The translations under genes and the position numbers were made by a program. A DNA stretch of 64,000 bases, taken from positions 1 to 64,000 of the forward strand of contig CBDBHI010000040.1 of the NCBI GenBank assembly GCA_965205595.1. The letters are read 5' to 3'. Below are positions 28,958 to 37,245 of this stretch, piece by piece; position 1 is the first letter of the stretch; each line of letters begins with the position of its first letter. This DNA is from CATQHP01 sp965205595 (lineage in GTDB: Bacteria; Acidobacteriota; Terriglobia; Bryobacterales; UBA6623). The notes below the pieces were generated by a model. The model was not told where the DNA came from. It saw nothing but the letters and a program-made list of their open reading frames with translations, and did no database searches.

Positions 28958-30566
28958 CGTCTTGTCCAATACAAGATGAGCCTGAAGGGGAGGGCGATTC
29001 CAATACAAGATGAGCCTGACGGGGATCCGTTGGGTGGTCAGGAACAGAGCAGCTGCGGGCGATGGGAGTCGCCGTGCAGCAAGCCGAATCGCTGAGTCTG
29101 GAGCAGATCGAGTGTTTTCTCGACGGGTGCCAATCCGTCGCCTTCGAGGGCGGCAATCGAAGCGACAAATATGCGCTCGTCGAAAGCGTCTTGAAGCGGC
29201 ATCACTATGCCGACCAGAAGCGCTCCGTCAAGGGTCTCCTGCGGCGTTATCTCGCTAAGCTCACGGGCTTAAGCCGCGCGCAACTCACCCGCCTGATCGG
29301 ACAGTTCTTGCACACGCGTTGCGTCCGTCCGAGGGCCTATCGGCGGCGCCGTTTTCCCAGCAAGTACACACGCGCCGACAGCGTCTTACTGGCGCACGTC
29401 GATCGAGTTCATCAGCGCCTCTCGGGGCCGGCCACCCGCCGCATTCTCCAACGCGAGTTCCAGATCTACGGCCGCAAAGAGTTTCGACGCCTGGCCGAAT
29501 TGTCCGTGGGCCAGCTGTACAACTTGCGAAAAAGAGCCGTCTACCAACGTCACAGTTTGCATCTCGACAAGACCCGTCCCACGCCCGTGGCGATCGGCGA
29601 ACGCCGCCAACCCGAGCCGCGAGGACGTCCGGGCTACCTGCGCATCGACACCGTGCACTCGCCCGAACAGGAAGGCGAAAAAGGCGCCTACAGCATCAAC
29701 GTGGTCGACGAAGTGACGCAGTGGCAGGCCGTCGGCTGCGTCCAACGCATCAACGAAAACCACCTCATTCCCTTGCTGGAAGGGCTTTTGGAACAATTTC
29801 CATTTATCGTTCGCGGCTTTCACTCCGACAATGGCAGCGAATTCGTCAACCATCAAACCGCTAAACTGCTCGAGAAGTTGCGAATTGAATTTACGAAGTC
29901 TCGCGCGCGCCGTTCGAACGACAATGCCTTGGTCGAAACCAAGAACGGCGCGGTGGTGCGCAAGTGGATGGGCTACCAGTTTTTGCCCTCGGAAGCGACG
30001 CAGGCGATCGACACCTTCTACCGCCAGTGGCTCAACCCGTACTTGAATTTTCATCGCCCATGCGCTTTCGCCAGCGAGCGCCGAGACCGCCGCGGCAAGT
30101 TGCGCAAGGTGTACGCCGAGTGGAGCACGCCGTGGGAAAAGCTGCTCAGCCTGCCCGCCGAGCAGCGCGGCCTGCGCGCGGATCGCTCGCTCAAGAAGCT
30201 CCAAGCGCGAGCGGACACTTGTTCCGACACCGAGTTTGCCGAGCAACTCGACGCTCAGCGCAACGAACTGCAACGCGTCTGCAAAGACCTCGCGATCTGC
30301 TGGCGCACGCGCTAGACAACGCCCCGACCCGAGGCGTTGTCGGCTCCTCCGGCCCACGTCCGAAGACGGCCGTGGGGTCTCGCCTGGGATGGCTGCAAAG
30401 GGGGACTGGGGCTGCCGCCCCTTCCCCCTTATGCAATCCCCCTCACCCCGCCCTACGGGCCCCACAACGGGCTTCAACCTCAAGCCCCAATCCGAGCTAT
30501 AATCCCTCCTGCCCACAGCTACCTTCGCCTGCCTCCTTCAGGCTCATCTTTCGATTGGAAAAGAGG
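28958..30566 (+). mobile_element. 1609-bp insertion sequence, copy 2
   Basis: Same length as 11728-13336 and offset by exactly 17230 bases throughout. The 4-bp target duplication is CCCT (28954-28957 and 30567-30570), unlike the CTTG of copy 1, so the two inserted independently. I noticed only four single-base differences, for example C for T at 29700 and 29760, and a T for G in the right inverted repeat. It lies antisense within the interrupted gene. Confidence 0.92.
29062..30315 (+). CDS. DDE transposase with integrase core (copy 2)
   Basis: A 417-residue protein with the same amino-acid sequence as the 11832 copy; the base differences I saw in the gene are silent. The acidic triad is Asp (RIDTVHS), Asp (HSDNGSEF) and Glu (ALVETKNG). 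The intact frame and near-identity of the copies mean recent transposition, so this element is likely still active. Confidence 0.9.
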   Translation: MGVAVQQAESLSLEQIECFLDGCQSVAFEGGNRSDKYALVESVLKRHHYADQKRSVKGLLRRYLAKLTGLSRAQLTRLIGQFLHTRCVRPRAYRRRRFPSKYTRADSVLLAHVDRVHQRLSGPATRRILQREFQIYGRKEFRRLAELSVGQLYNLRKRAVYQRHSLHLDKTRPTPVAIGERRQPEPRGRPGYLRIDTVHSPEQEGEKGAYSINVVDEVTQWQAVGCVQRINENHLIPLLEGLLEQFPFIVRGFHSDNGSEFVNHQTAKLLEKLRIEFTKSRARRSNDNALVETKNGAVVRKWMGYQFLPSEATQAIDTFYRQWLNPYLNFHRPCAFASERRDRRGKLRKVYAEWSTPWEKLLSLPAEQRGLRADRSLKKLQARADTCSDTEFAEQLDAQRNELQRVCKDLAICWRTR

Positions 30567-31507
30567 CCCTTCGTGCAGGGCCCGCCCGAGAAGCCGTTTG
30601 GGCGCTTGATGCGGACGACCCCTTCCAGACGGTCTTGCCGCGGGTTAAGGCCCACACATTCGAGTTCTTCGTAGCTAGTGTTCCCGTCGCCTGTGACAAG
30701 AACGAGAATGTCTTCGATATTGACGTCGAGCTGCTGGAAGAGGCCGGGCTGGTCGGGCGGCAGGAACACGGCCGATGAAGACGACTGCTGGACGAACTGA
30801 TGCATCTCTTTCAATGCAAAGCGGTGCAGCTCGACCTTGTTCTTGTAGATTTTCTTCAGCTCGAGTGCCGAAAGCTCTTTTGGCTCGGCCACATTGATTT
30901 CGGCCGAGAGGTCGATCGTCTGGGTCAACCCATCAGGAATCTTGATATCGAGTTCACTAATGAGATCTTTAACCTTGAATATCTTGAAGGGCTCGACTTG
31001 GATGTACGTGTCGTGGATGTCGCCCCAATGCGGCACATGGTCGGGCGTATTCGCCGGCGGCTCAGCGTTCCACGAGAGAATCGCGCGGACTTTTGCGACG
31101 TTTCGCCGCGTACAGAACCGACGCTTGGGCTTGATCTCCAGTGATGCGGCGTATTCTAGCCGCGCTCGCCCGGAGGCATCCGCAATGTTATAGGCCGTGA
31201 ACGCGGACACGCCTTCGTCTATCCAGGTGGCTCCATCGTCGTAAGAAATGTAGAAACGCACGTATTCAAGCGACCCGTCGGAACAGACATCGCCGTTATA
31301 GCCAAGAGGCTCGTGGACGAAGACGACCGCTTCGAGCCTTTTCTGTTGCGGCTGGTAGCCGACGCAGCCAAAGCTCTCAAACGTGGAATTCGGTTTTTTG
31401 ACCGCTTTGAGTCCTCCGACGGCAAGTTGAAATCGAGTTTCGGCGCGGCTTTTGAGCAGCCTGCGGGCTGCGGCGGACGTTTCGACCTTGGGGGTGTTTT
31501 CAGGCAT
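30567..31507 (-). pseudogene. 5' piece of the 691-residue protein gene
   Basis: First piece, from the ATG at 31507 (ribosome site AGGAGATCAACA) to residue ~313 (GGPCTKG). After a basic N-terminus without a signal peptide, residues ~41-172 form the first copy of an internal repeat. A helical, charged linker follows (ELSALELKKIYKNKVELHRF), then the second repeat begins at ~278 (YEELECVGLNPRQDRLEGVV). The frame now runs into the element and stops there. Joining the three pieces without elements and duplicated target bases gives exactly 2076 bases, or 691 residues and a stop. I do not recognise the family. Confidence 0.85.
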
Positions 31508-31824
31508 TGTTGATCTCCTATGAAAATGTCTGGGCGACATTCTCGAAGTTATATTTCTTTTCAGTCAATTGCAACGATTTACCGTTAACTAGAGAACGGT
31601 GATAGGAATGGACGTAGGGGCAACCCTTACGCCTCGACAGATTCCAGCGGCGAGAACGATTTCGATGCGGGAATCCTGGGTACCGTGAAGGAGCTGTCGA
31701 GCCCTCGTTCGTCAAGCCCTAGCCGCTCCGTCGACGTCGGTAATCGCGCGATGTTTCGACCGCACCTCGGCGACCTTGACGCTCGCTATCGCACCCGCCG
31801 CCGTCTCGATAGACTGAAAGGTAC
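31508..31824. other. Gene-free divergent interval
   Basis: About 317 bases lie between the divergent interrupted gene and the ABC-F gene and should hold both promoters. The only structure I see is a small hairpin, ACCGTT/AACGGT, at 31578-31597. No ORF here looks real, and no clear -35/-10 pair can be asserted. Confidence 0.45.
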
Positions 31825-33783
31825 ATGATTCAATTCACCGCAGCCAAGATGCGCTACGGCGATCGAGTGCTCTTCAGCGGCCTCGATTGGCTGATCGTCC
31901 CCGGCGACCGCGTCGGTGTTGTCGGCGCCAATGGCGCGGGCAAATCGACGCTTCTAAAGATCCTCAACGGCATGGAGCACCTCGATTCGGGTTCCATCTC
32001 GATGCAAAAGGGAATCCGCATCGGTTACCTGCCTCAAGATGGGCTGACACTTTCCAGCCGCACTGTATTCGAGGAATGCTTATCAGTGTTCGACGAGGCG
32101 ATCGCGCTCGAGAGCGAACTCGAAGAGCTTGCGGAGAAGATGTCGGCAGTCGATCACACGAGCGCCGAATACCAGACCGTCATCGATCGCTATGAATGGT
32201 GTTCCAACAGATTTCATGTGCTCGACGGCTACACCAAAGAGGCGCAAGTCGGAACGGTTTTGGGTGGACTCGCGTTCCCGTCGCAAGACTGGCAGCGACC
32301 CTGCAACGAGTTTTCCGGTGGCTGGCAGATGCGCATCGCGCTCGCCAAGCTACTCCTCGAGAAACCGAGCCTACTGCTACTCGACGAGCCCACCAACCAC
32401 CTCGATCTAGAGGCGCGCAACTGGCTTGAGGACTACCTCAAAGACTACCCGAACGCTCTGCTGGTCATCTCGCACGATCGATTTTTTCTCGATACGACCG
32501 TCAACAAAATCGTCCACCTATGGAATAAGCGAGCGCATTTTTATGCCTCGAACTATTCCAAATTCGAAATTCTCAAAGAAGAGCGCCTAGTGCAATTGCG
32601 CGCGGCAAGCAAGAATCAGAAAGATCGCATCGAGCAGCTTGAATCGTTTATTAACCGGTTCCGATTTCAGGCGACCAAGGCCAAGCAGGTGCAGAGCCGC
32701 ATCAAGGAAATCGAAAAGATCGAACGCATTGAAATTCCCAACGAAGAGAAAACGATCTCCTTCAAGTTTCCGCAACCTCCTGCCTCGGGCCGTGTGGTTG
32801 TTGAACTCAAAGACGTCGCAAAGAGCTACGGCGAGACCCATGTGTTTTCGGGAGTCACGCTCAACGTCGAAAAGGGCGACCGTATCTCTCTAGTAGGAGC
32901 AAACGGCGCGGGTAAATCAACTCTCATCAGGGTGTTAGCGGGAACCGATCCGCAGACCGCCGGGCATCGCAAGGCCGGGCACAACGTCGACATCGACTAC
33001 TTCGCGCAGGACCAATACAAAGAGCTCGACCCCGAAGCCGTCATGTTCGACGATCTGGCTTCGCGCGTCCCGCAGATGAGCGATTCTCAGATTCGTGGTT
33101 TGCTCGGTTGCTTCTTGTTCTCCGGTGACGACGTTTTTAAGCGAGTGAAGGTGCTCTCTGGCGGCGAGCGCAACCGCTACGCGTTAGCGAAGATGCTCGT
33201 GAAACCCAGCAACTTCCTGCTGATGGATGAGCCCACCAACCACCTCGACTTACGCGCTAAAGACGTTTTACTGCAGGCGCTTCTCAGCTTCAACGGAACG
33301 CTTGTTTTCGTCTCACACGACCGCTACTTTATCGACCGCCTAGCGACAAAAGTGTTCGCTGTCGGCGGCGGCCAGATCGAGACCTATAACGGCAACTACG
33401 AAGATTATCTGTGGGCCACCCAACGTCGAGGCGAAGAAGCGACCAGCGCTGAACCTGAAATTAGTGACGCGCTACTGACTGCGCTGCAGGTTGCCAAGCC
33501 GGCCGCCAATGGCGACACGCCGGAGAACGGCACGCCCAAGCAGAGCAAGCGCATCAACCCGATCAAAGCCGAGAAAATGCGCGAGCGCATCGAGGCGATC
33601 GAAACTGAAATCGCGTCGCTCGAAGATGAGAGCGCCAGGCTGCAAGCCGAGCTTGGCGAGAGCGGCCGCGATCACAAGCATCGACGGCGCGTCATTACCG
33701 ATCTAGAAGAACGCCAGCAACTCATGCAAAAACGCGAAACCGAATGGGCGGAACTGGCGGAGCAATTAGAAGGCGTTGCATAG
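31825..33783 (+). CDS. ABC-F family ATPase (Uup/EttA-like)
   Basis: The product has 652 residues with two ABC cassettes and no membrane segments. Walker A motifs are GANGAGKST in each half (about 36 and 360). Signature motifs are FSGGWQMR and LSGGERNR, and Walker B regions end LLLLDEPTNHLD and FLLMDEPTNHLD. A basic linker (SKNQKDRIEQLESFINRFR) between the cassettes matches the P-site tRNA-interaction motif of ABC-F proteins. The C-terminal ~80 residues are a charged coiled coil, as in Uup. These proteins act on stalled or assembling ribosomes. It is monocistronic here; the next gene is convergent. Confidence 0.93.
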   Translation: MIQFTAAKMRYGDRVLFSGLDWLIVPGDRVGVVGANGAGKSTLLKILNGMEHLDSGSISMQKGIRIGYLPQDGLTLSSRTVFEECLSVFDEAIALESELEELAEKMSAVDHTSAEYQTVIDRYEWCSNRFHVLDGYTKEAQVGTVLGGLAFPSQDWQRPCNEFSGGWQMRIALAKLLLEKPSLLLLDEPTNHLDLEARNWLEDYLKDYPNALLVISHDRFFLDTTVNKIVHLWNKRAHFYASNYSKFEILKEERLVQLRAASKNQKDRIEQLESFINRFRFQATKAKQVQSRIKEIEKIERIEIPNEEKTISFKFPQPPASGRVVVELKDVAKSYGETHVFSGVTLNVEKGDRISLVGANGAGKSTLIRVLAGTDPQTAGHRKAGHNVDIDYFAQDQYKELDPEAVMFDDLASRVPQMSDSQIRGLLGCFLFSGDDVFKRVKVLSGGERNRYALAKMLVKPSNFLLMDEPTNHLDLRAKDVLLQALLSFNGTLVFVSHDRYFIDRLATKVFAVGGGQIETYNGNYEDYLWATQRRGEEATSAEPEISDALLTALQVAKPAANGDTPENGTPKQSKRINPIKAEKMRERIEAIETEIASLEDESARLQAELGESGRDHKHRRRVITDLEERQQLMQKRETEWAELAEQLEGVA

Positions 33784-33811
33784 CAGCCCGTGCCGGAAGT
33801 CACGTGGGCCG

Positions 33812-35164
33812 CTAGATCAGCGGAAACAGAGTCGACAAGATCACCGTAACTGTCCCGCCGGCGAAGGCCATCACCATCAGCAGCATCGACCAAGTCTGTA
33901 GCGTCTCTGTCTCGGTGAGCCCCGACATTTTGGCGTAGACCCAGAATCCCGAGTCGTTCATCCAAGACCCTAGCTTCGACCCCGAGCCGATCATGCAGGC
34001 CAGATAGGCCGGGTGAAACGGAAGACCCTCCGCCGCCAGCGGAGCAAGGATTGACGCCGAGGTAATCATCGCTACAGTCCCCGAGCCTTGAGCCAACTTG
34101 AGCAGCGCCGGGAGAACGAAGGCCAGCGCCAAAGCCGGCAACCCGAACGACTGCGCGGTCCCCGAAATCTCGTCGCCGATGCCGGACTTGACCAACATTC
34201 CGCCAAACGCGCCGCCCGCGGCCGTAATCAAAATGATCAAACCGCCCGACGCCAGCGCCCGCTCGATCGAAGGGCTAACCTCCAATAGCGAGCCACCTTT
34301 CTGCCGCACTAGTGTTCGTAGCGCGACAACCATCGACGCCAGTAGCGCGAAGTTCGGGTTGCCCACAAACATTGCAACGGATCCGATGATTCCTCCAACG
34401 GCAAGCGCCGAGAGAATCGTATTCACGGTGATGAGCATGACCGGCAGCAGTACCGGCAACACCGACTCGATCAGACCAGGTAGCTCTGACTCGTCTTGCA
34501 ACGCCATTTCTTCGAGTTGCTCGATCGACACGCCGGGGGCATCACGCAGCGGGACACTGAGCTGACGATCGCGAACGTACGAATACGCGAGGCCCGCCAT
34601 CGACATCGGAAAGCTCACCGCCAATCCAACCAGGATCATCATGCCGATGTCGACGCCAAAAAATTCCGCCATCGCAAGAGGCCCGGGTGTAGGCGGCACC
34701 AGCGCATGGGTAGCGGTTGCTCCGGCGGCGATCGCCATCAGATACAGCACGTAATTCTTGCCGGTACGCACGCGCGTCGCACGCGCGATCGGTGCGAGCA
34801 GATAGAAAACGGTGTCGAAAAAGACCGGGATCGAAAGAATGTATCCGCTGGCAACCATCGAAAAAGCCGGGTTGGCCCGCCCCATCATTCGTTGCAGCGC
34901 GCGTACGATCTTGTCCGCCGCGCCGCTCTCCATGAGACATTGGCCGACGACGGCAGCCAGCGCGATTACGATTCCGATGCCGCCGCAAACGCGCCCAAAC
35001 GAGGCCGCGACTTCGCCCATCACATCGCCTAGCGAGATGTTCGGCGAGAGCAACCCAACCGTCGTCGCTGCAACAATCAACGCCGCGAAAGCATTGATCT
35101 TCAGCTTGATGATCAGAACCAGAACGACCGCAATTGAAACAACCAGAATGGCGAGGGGAGGCAT
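33812..35164 (-). CDS. Gluconate:proton symporter family (GntP-type) permease
   Basis: A 450-residue inner-membrane protein with about 12 hydrophobic segments, of the GntP family. Conserved stretches are LVPPTPGPLAMAEFFGVDIG, SGYILSIPVFFDTVFYLLAP, GSGTVAMITSASILAPLA and the C-terminal GSGSKLGSWMNDSGFWV. Family members import gluconate or related sugar acids with protons. The start at 35164 begins MPPLAILVVS, matching family N-termini; the frame to 35209 adds a hydrophilic stretch. It could feed the sugar-acid genes at 14.9-18.7 kb, though they are not linked here. Confidence 0.92.
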   Translation of the reverse strand: MPPLAILVVSIAVVLVLIIKLKINAFAALIVAATTVGLLSPNISLGDVMGEVAASFGRVCGGIGIVIALAAVVGQCLMESGAADKIVRALQRMMGRANPAFSMVASGYILSIPVFFDTVFYLLAPIARATRVRTGKNYVLYLMAIAAGATATHALVPPTPGPLAMAEFFGVDIGMMILVGLAVSFPMSMAGLAYSYVRDRQLSVPLRDAPGVSIEQLEEMALQDESELPGLIESVLPVLLPVMLITVNTILSALAVGGIIGSVAMFVGNPNFALLASMVVALRTLVRQKGGSLLEVSPSIERALASGGLIILITAAGGAFGGMLVKSGIGDEISGTAQSFGLPALALAFVLPALLKLAQGSGTVAMITSASILAPLAAEGLPFHPAYLACMIGSGSKLGSWMNDSGFWVYAKMSGLTETETLQTWSMLLMVMAFAGGTVTVILSTLFPLI

Positions 35165-35260
35165 GGATGGTAGCGATCGGTACGACCGTGGGAATGGCTG
35201 ATTGTACACATTCCGCGAACGTTTCGCGATTGCGCGGCGCGGCTCTTATGATGGGCCTAT

Positions 35261-36001
35261 ATGGGCAAGTCGAAACCGCTCGCGGTTGTGCTGCTAAGCG
35301 GCGGGATGGATAGTTGTGTCACCGCCGCGATTGCCGCCGAGAGCTACGAGGTTGCTGCGCTGCATTCGTCCTACGGGCAACGGACCGCTCAACGAGAACG
35401 CACGGCATTCGAAGCGATCGCTGATAACTACCAAATCCAGCGGCGCCTCATGATCGATCAGAGCTACATGACGCAGATCGGAGGATCCGCCTTAACCGAC
35501 ATGGCGATCGCCGTTCCGGACGGCGGAGCCTCTGACGGCGAGATTCCACCAACCTACGTTCCGTTCCGAAACGCTCACTTACTCTCGGCGGCAGTTTCAT
35601 GGGGCGAGGTACTGGGCGCGACCGCCATTTTTATCGGCGCGGTAGAGCAGGACAGTTCCGGCTATCCAGACTGCCGGCCTGAATACTACGAGGCATTTGC
35701 TCACTTGGTCGAGTGCGGGACACGCCCCGAAACGTCGATCGCGATTGAAACGCCGCTAATCGGAATGTCAAAGGCCGAGATCATTCGCCAGGGAATCGAG
35801 CTAGCCGCGCCGCTGGAGTCCACATGGTCGTGCTATCAAGACTCAGACGTTGCCTGCGGCCACTGCGACAGTTGCGTCCTGCGCCTACGAGCATTTGAGC
35901 AGGCAGGTGTGAAGGACCCGATACCGTATGGCGATCGTTCTACTGCTCACTTACCCGCGAGCGAACAAAACTCTCAAAGCCCTCCGCCCGCAACTCGATA
36001 A
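35261..36001 (+). CDS. queC: 7-cyano-7-deazaguanine synthase QueC
   Basis: A 246-residue ATP-dependent enzyme that converts 7-carboxy-7-deazaguanine to preQ0. The PP-loop SGGMDS (13-18) binds ATP. The zinc site at the C-terminus is four Cys residues in WSCYQDSDVACGHCDSCVLR. The FRNAHLLSAAVSWGEVLGA and GAVEQDSSGYPDCRPEYYEA stretches are diagnostic for QueC. It is followed by the convergent rlpA gene, which it overlaps by 62 bases. The end after ~225 is longer than in typical QueC. Confidence 0.95.
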   Translation: MGKSKPLAVVLLSGGMDSCVTAAIAAESYEVAALHSSYGQRTAQRERTAFEAIADNYQIQRRLMIDQSYMTQIGGSALTDMAIAVPDGGASDGEIPPTYVPFRNAHLLSAAVSWGEVLGATAIFIGAVEQDSSGYPDCRPEYYEAFAHLVECGTRPETSIAIETPLIGMSKAEIIRQGIELAAPLESTWSCYQDSDVACGHCDSCVLRLRAFEQAGVKDPIPYGDRSTAHLPASEQNSQSPPPATR

Positions 36002-36587
36002 CGATGGCTTCTCCATCTCCACTGTCGCCCGGCACCACTAGCACGCGAAAGCGCACGCCGTCGTTGGTTTGCGCCTCTTCGAGTTCTGCTTCGTAGCCAA
36101 GGCGATTCAGGTTAGACAGCTGCGCTTCGGCGTTCGACCTCCGCCCAAACGACCCAACCTGCACCACGTACGCCGAACTGGGCGCGAGCCCCTCGACGAT
36201 TTCTAGTCGAACCTGGGCGGTCCCCGAGCCGATCATATCGATCTCTTCTGCTGCCACTTGTGACAGATCGATAATTCGTCCCTTCACGAACGGGCCGCGG
36301 TCATTGATACGGACCTTGGTCGTCAGGCCATTGCTTTGGTTTGTCACCTGCACCCAGGTATCAAACGGTAGCGCCAAGTGTGCCGCCGTCATCTTGCGCA
36401 TGTCGTATACTTCGCCGTTGCTAGTGCGGCGACCGTGGTAAGGATGGCCATACCAACTCGCGATGCCTTGTTGCGTCGTGCCAATCGTAGCCGGCATGGG
36501 AGGCGGCAGACGGCTCGGCTTAGGTTTCCGTCCGCCGCAACCCGTTAACAGCGTGAGCACCAAAACGGCCAAAGCGACGACCCTCAT
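35940..36587 (-). CDS. rlpA: RlpA-like septal ring lytic transglycosylase with SPOR domain
   Basis: A 215-residue lipoprotein (lipobox LLTGC, Cys at about 17). The DPBB domain (about 40-130) shows GIASWYGHPYHGRRTSNGE, the LPFDTWVQVTN stretch, VRINDRGPF and IDLSQVAAEEI, the hallmark of RlpA, which cleaves denuded glycan at the septum. A SPOR domain follows (VVQVGSFGRRSNAEAQ, VRFRVLVVPG). Its last 62 bases overlap the end of queC on the other strand. The ATG at 36587 gives a proper signal sequence. Confidence 0.92.
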   Translation of the reverse strand: MRVVALAVLVLTLLTGCGGRKPKPSRLPPPMPATIGTTQQGIASWYGHPYHGRRTSNGEVYDMRKMTAAHLALPFDTWVQVTNQSNGLTTKVRINDRGPFVKGRIIDLSQVAAEEIDMIGSGTAQVRLEIVEGLAPSSAYVVQVGSFGRRSNAEAQLSNLNRLGYEAELEEAQTNDGVRFRVLVVPGDSGDGEAIVIELRAEGFESFVRSRVSEQ

Positions 36588-36606
36588 AGCTAGCTAGTGT
36601 AGCGGC

Positions 36607-37245
36607 GTGATCCTGATCGGTTCGTGTTCGGGAGGAGTCGCTTCGAACGTCATGGCGTTTCTGTCGAAGGGCAATGTAGCGTTGTCAGTGACGATGACGG
36701 CGTGCTCGACGTTGGCGGCGCCGCTGATGACTCCGTTGGCGATGAAGCTTCTCGCCGGCCGGCTCATCGAGTTGGATTTTCCGACGATGATGTGGTCAAT
36801 CGTTGAACTCGTTATCTTGCCAATTGGAGCCGGACTGATCATCAATCGTTTGATCGCCGGCCGCCGGAAATTTTTCGACCGCGGGCTGCCTGCCGTATCG
36901 ATGGCCGGCATCTGCTTCATCTTGGCGATCATCGCCGCTGGGTCGCGGGATGAACTTCTTCAGAGCGGCTTGGCGCTATTGGGGGCGGCACTGCTTCACA
37001 ACGTCAGCGGCTACTTGTTGGGCTTTTGGGGCGCTGGGCTGGAGGGACTTTCTGAATCCGACCGTCGCACCGTTGCCTTCGAGGTCGGCATGCAAAACGG
37101 CGGCATGGCGGTCGGCTTGGCAACGAACGTCTTGAAGAGCACCGCCGCCGCGCTGGCGCCGGCAATATTCGGTACCTTTATGAACGTGACGGGCTCGACT
37201 CTAGCGTCGTGGTGGCGCGACCGTCCGCCCGCCGAAACCGCATGA
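36607..37245 (+). CDS. Bile acid:sodium symporter-like protein, N-terminally truncated
   Basis: A 212-residue membrane protein matching only the C-terminal two-thirds of the BASS family, whose members usually have about 300-380 residues. It opens within the sodium-site helix, GSCSGGVASNVMAFLSKGNVAL, and continues TACSTLAAPLMTPLA and VGMQNGGMAVGLA. About six hydrophobic segments remain. The start is GTG at 36607, and the frame upstream has a stop within five codons, so the N-terminal helices are missing. The end overlaps the next gene's ATG (ATGA). It may be a decayed 5' end or a short natural version. Confidence 0.75.
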   Translation: MILIGSCSGGVASNVMAFLSKGNVALSVTMTACSTLAAPLMTPLAMKLLAGRLIELDFPTMMWSIVELVILPIGAGLIINRLIAGRRKFFDRGLPAVSMAGICFILAIIAAGSRDELLQSGLALLGAALLHNVSGYLLGFWGAGLEGLSESDRRTVAFEVGMQNGGMAVGLATNVLKSTAAALAPAIFGTFMNVTGSTLASWWRDRPPAETA

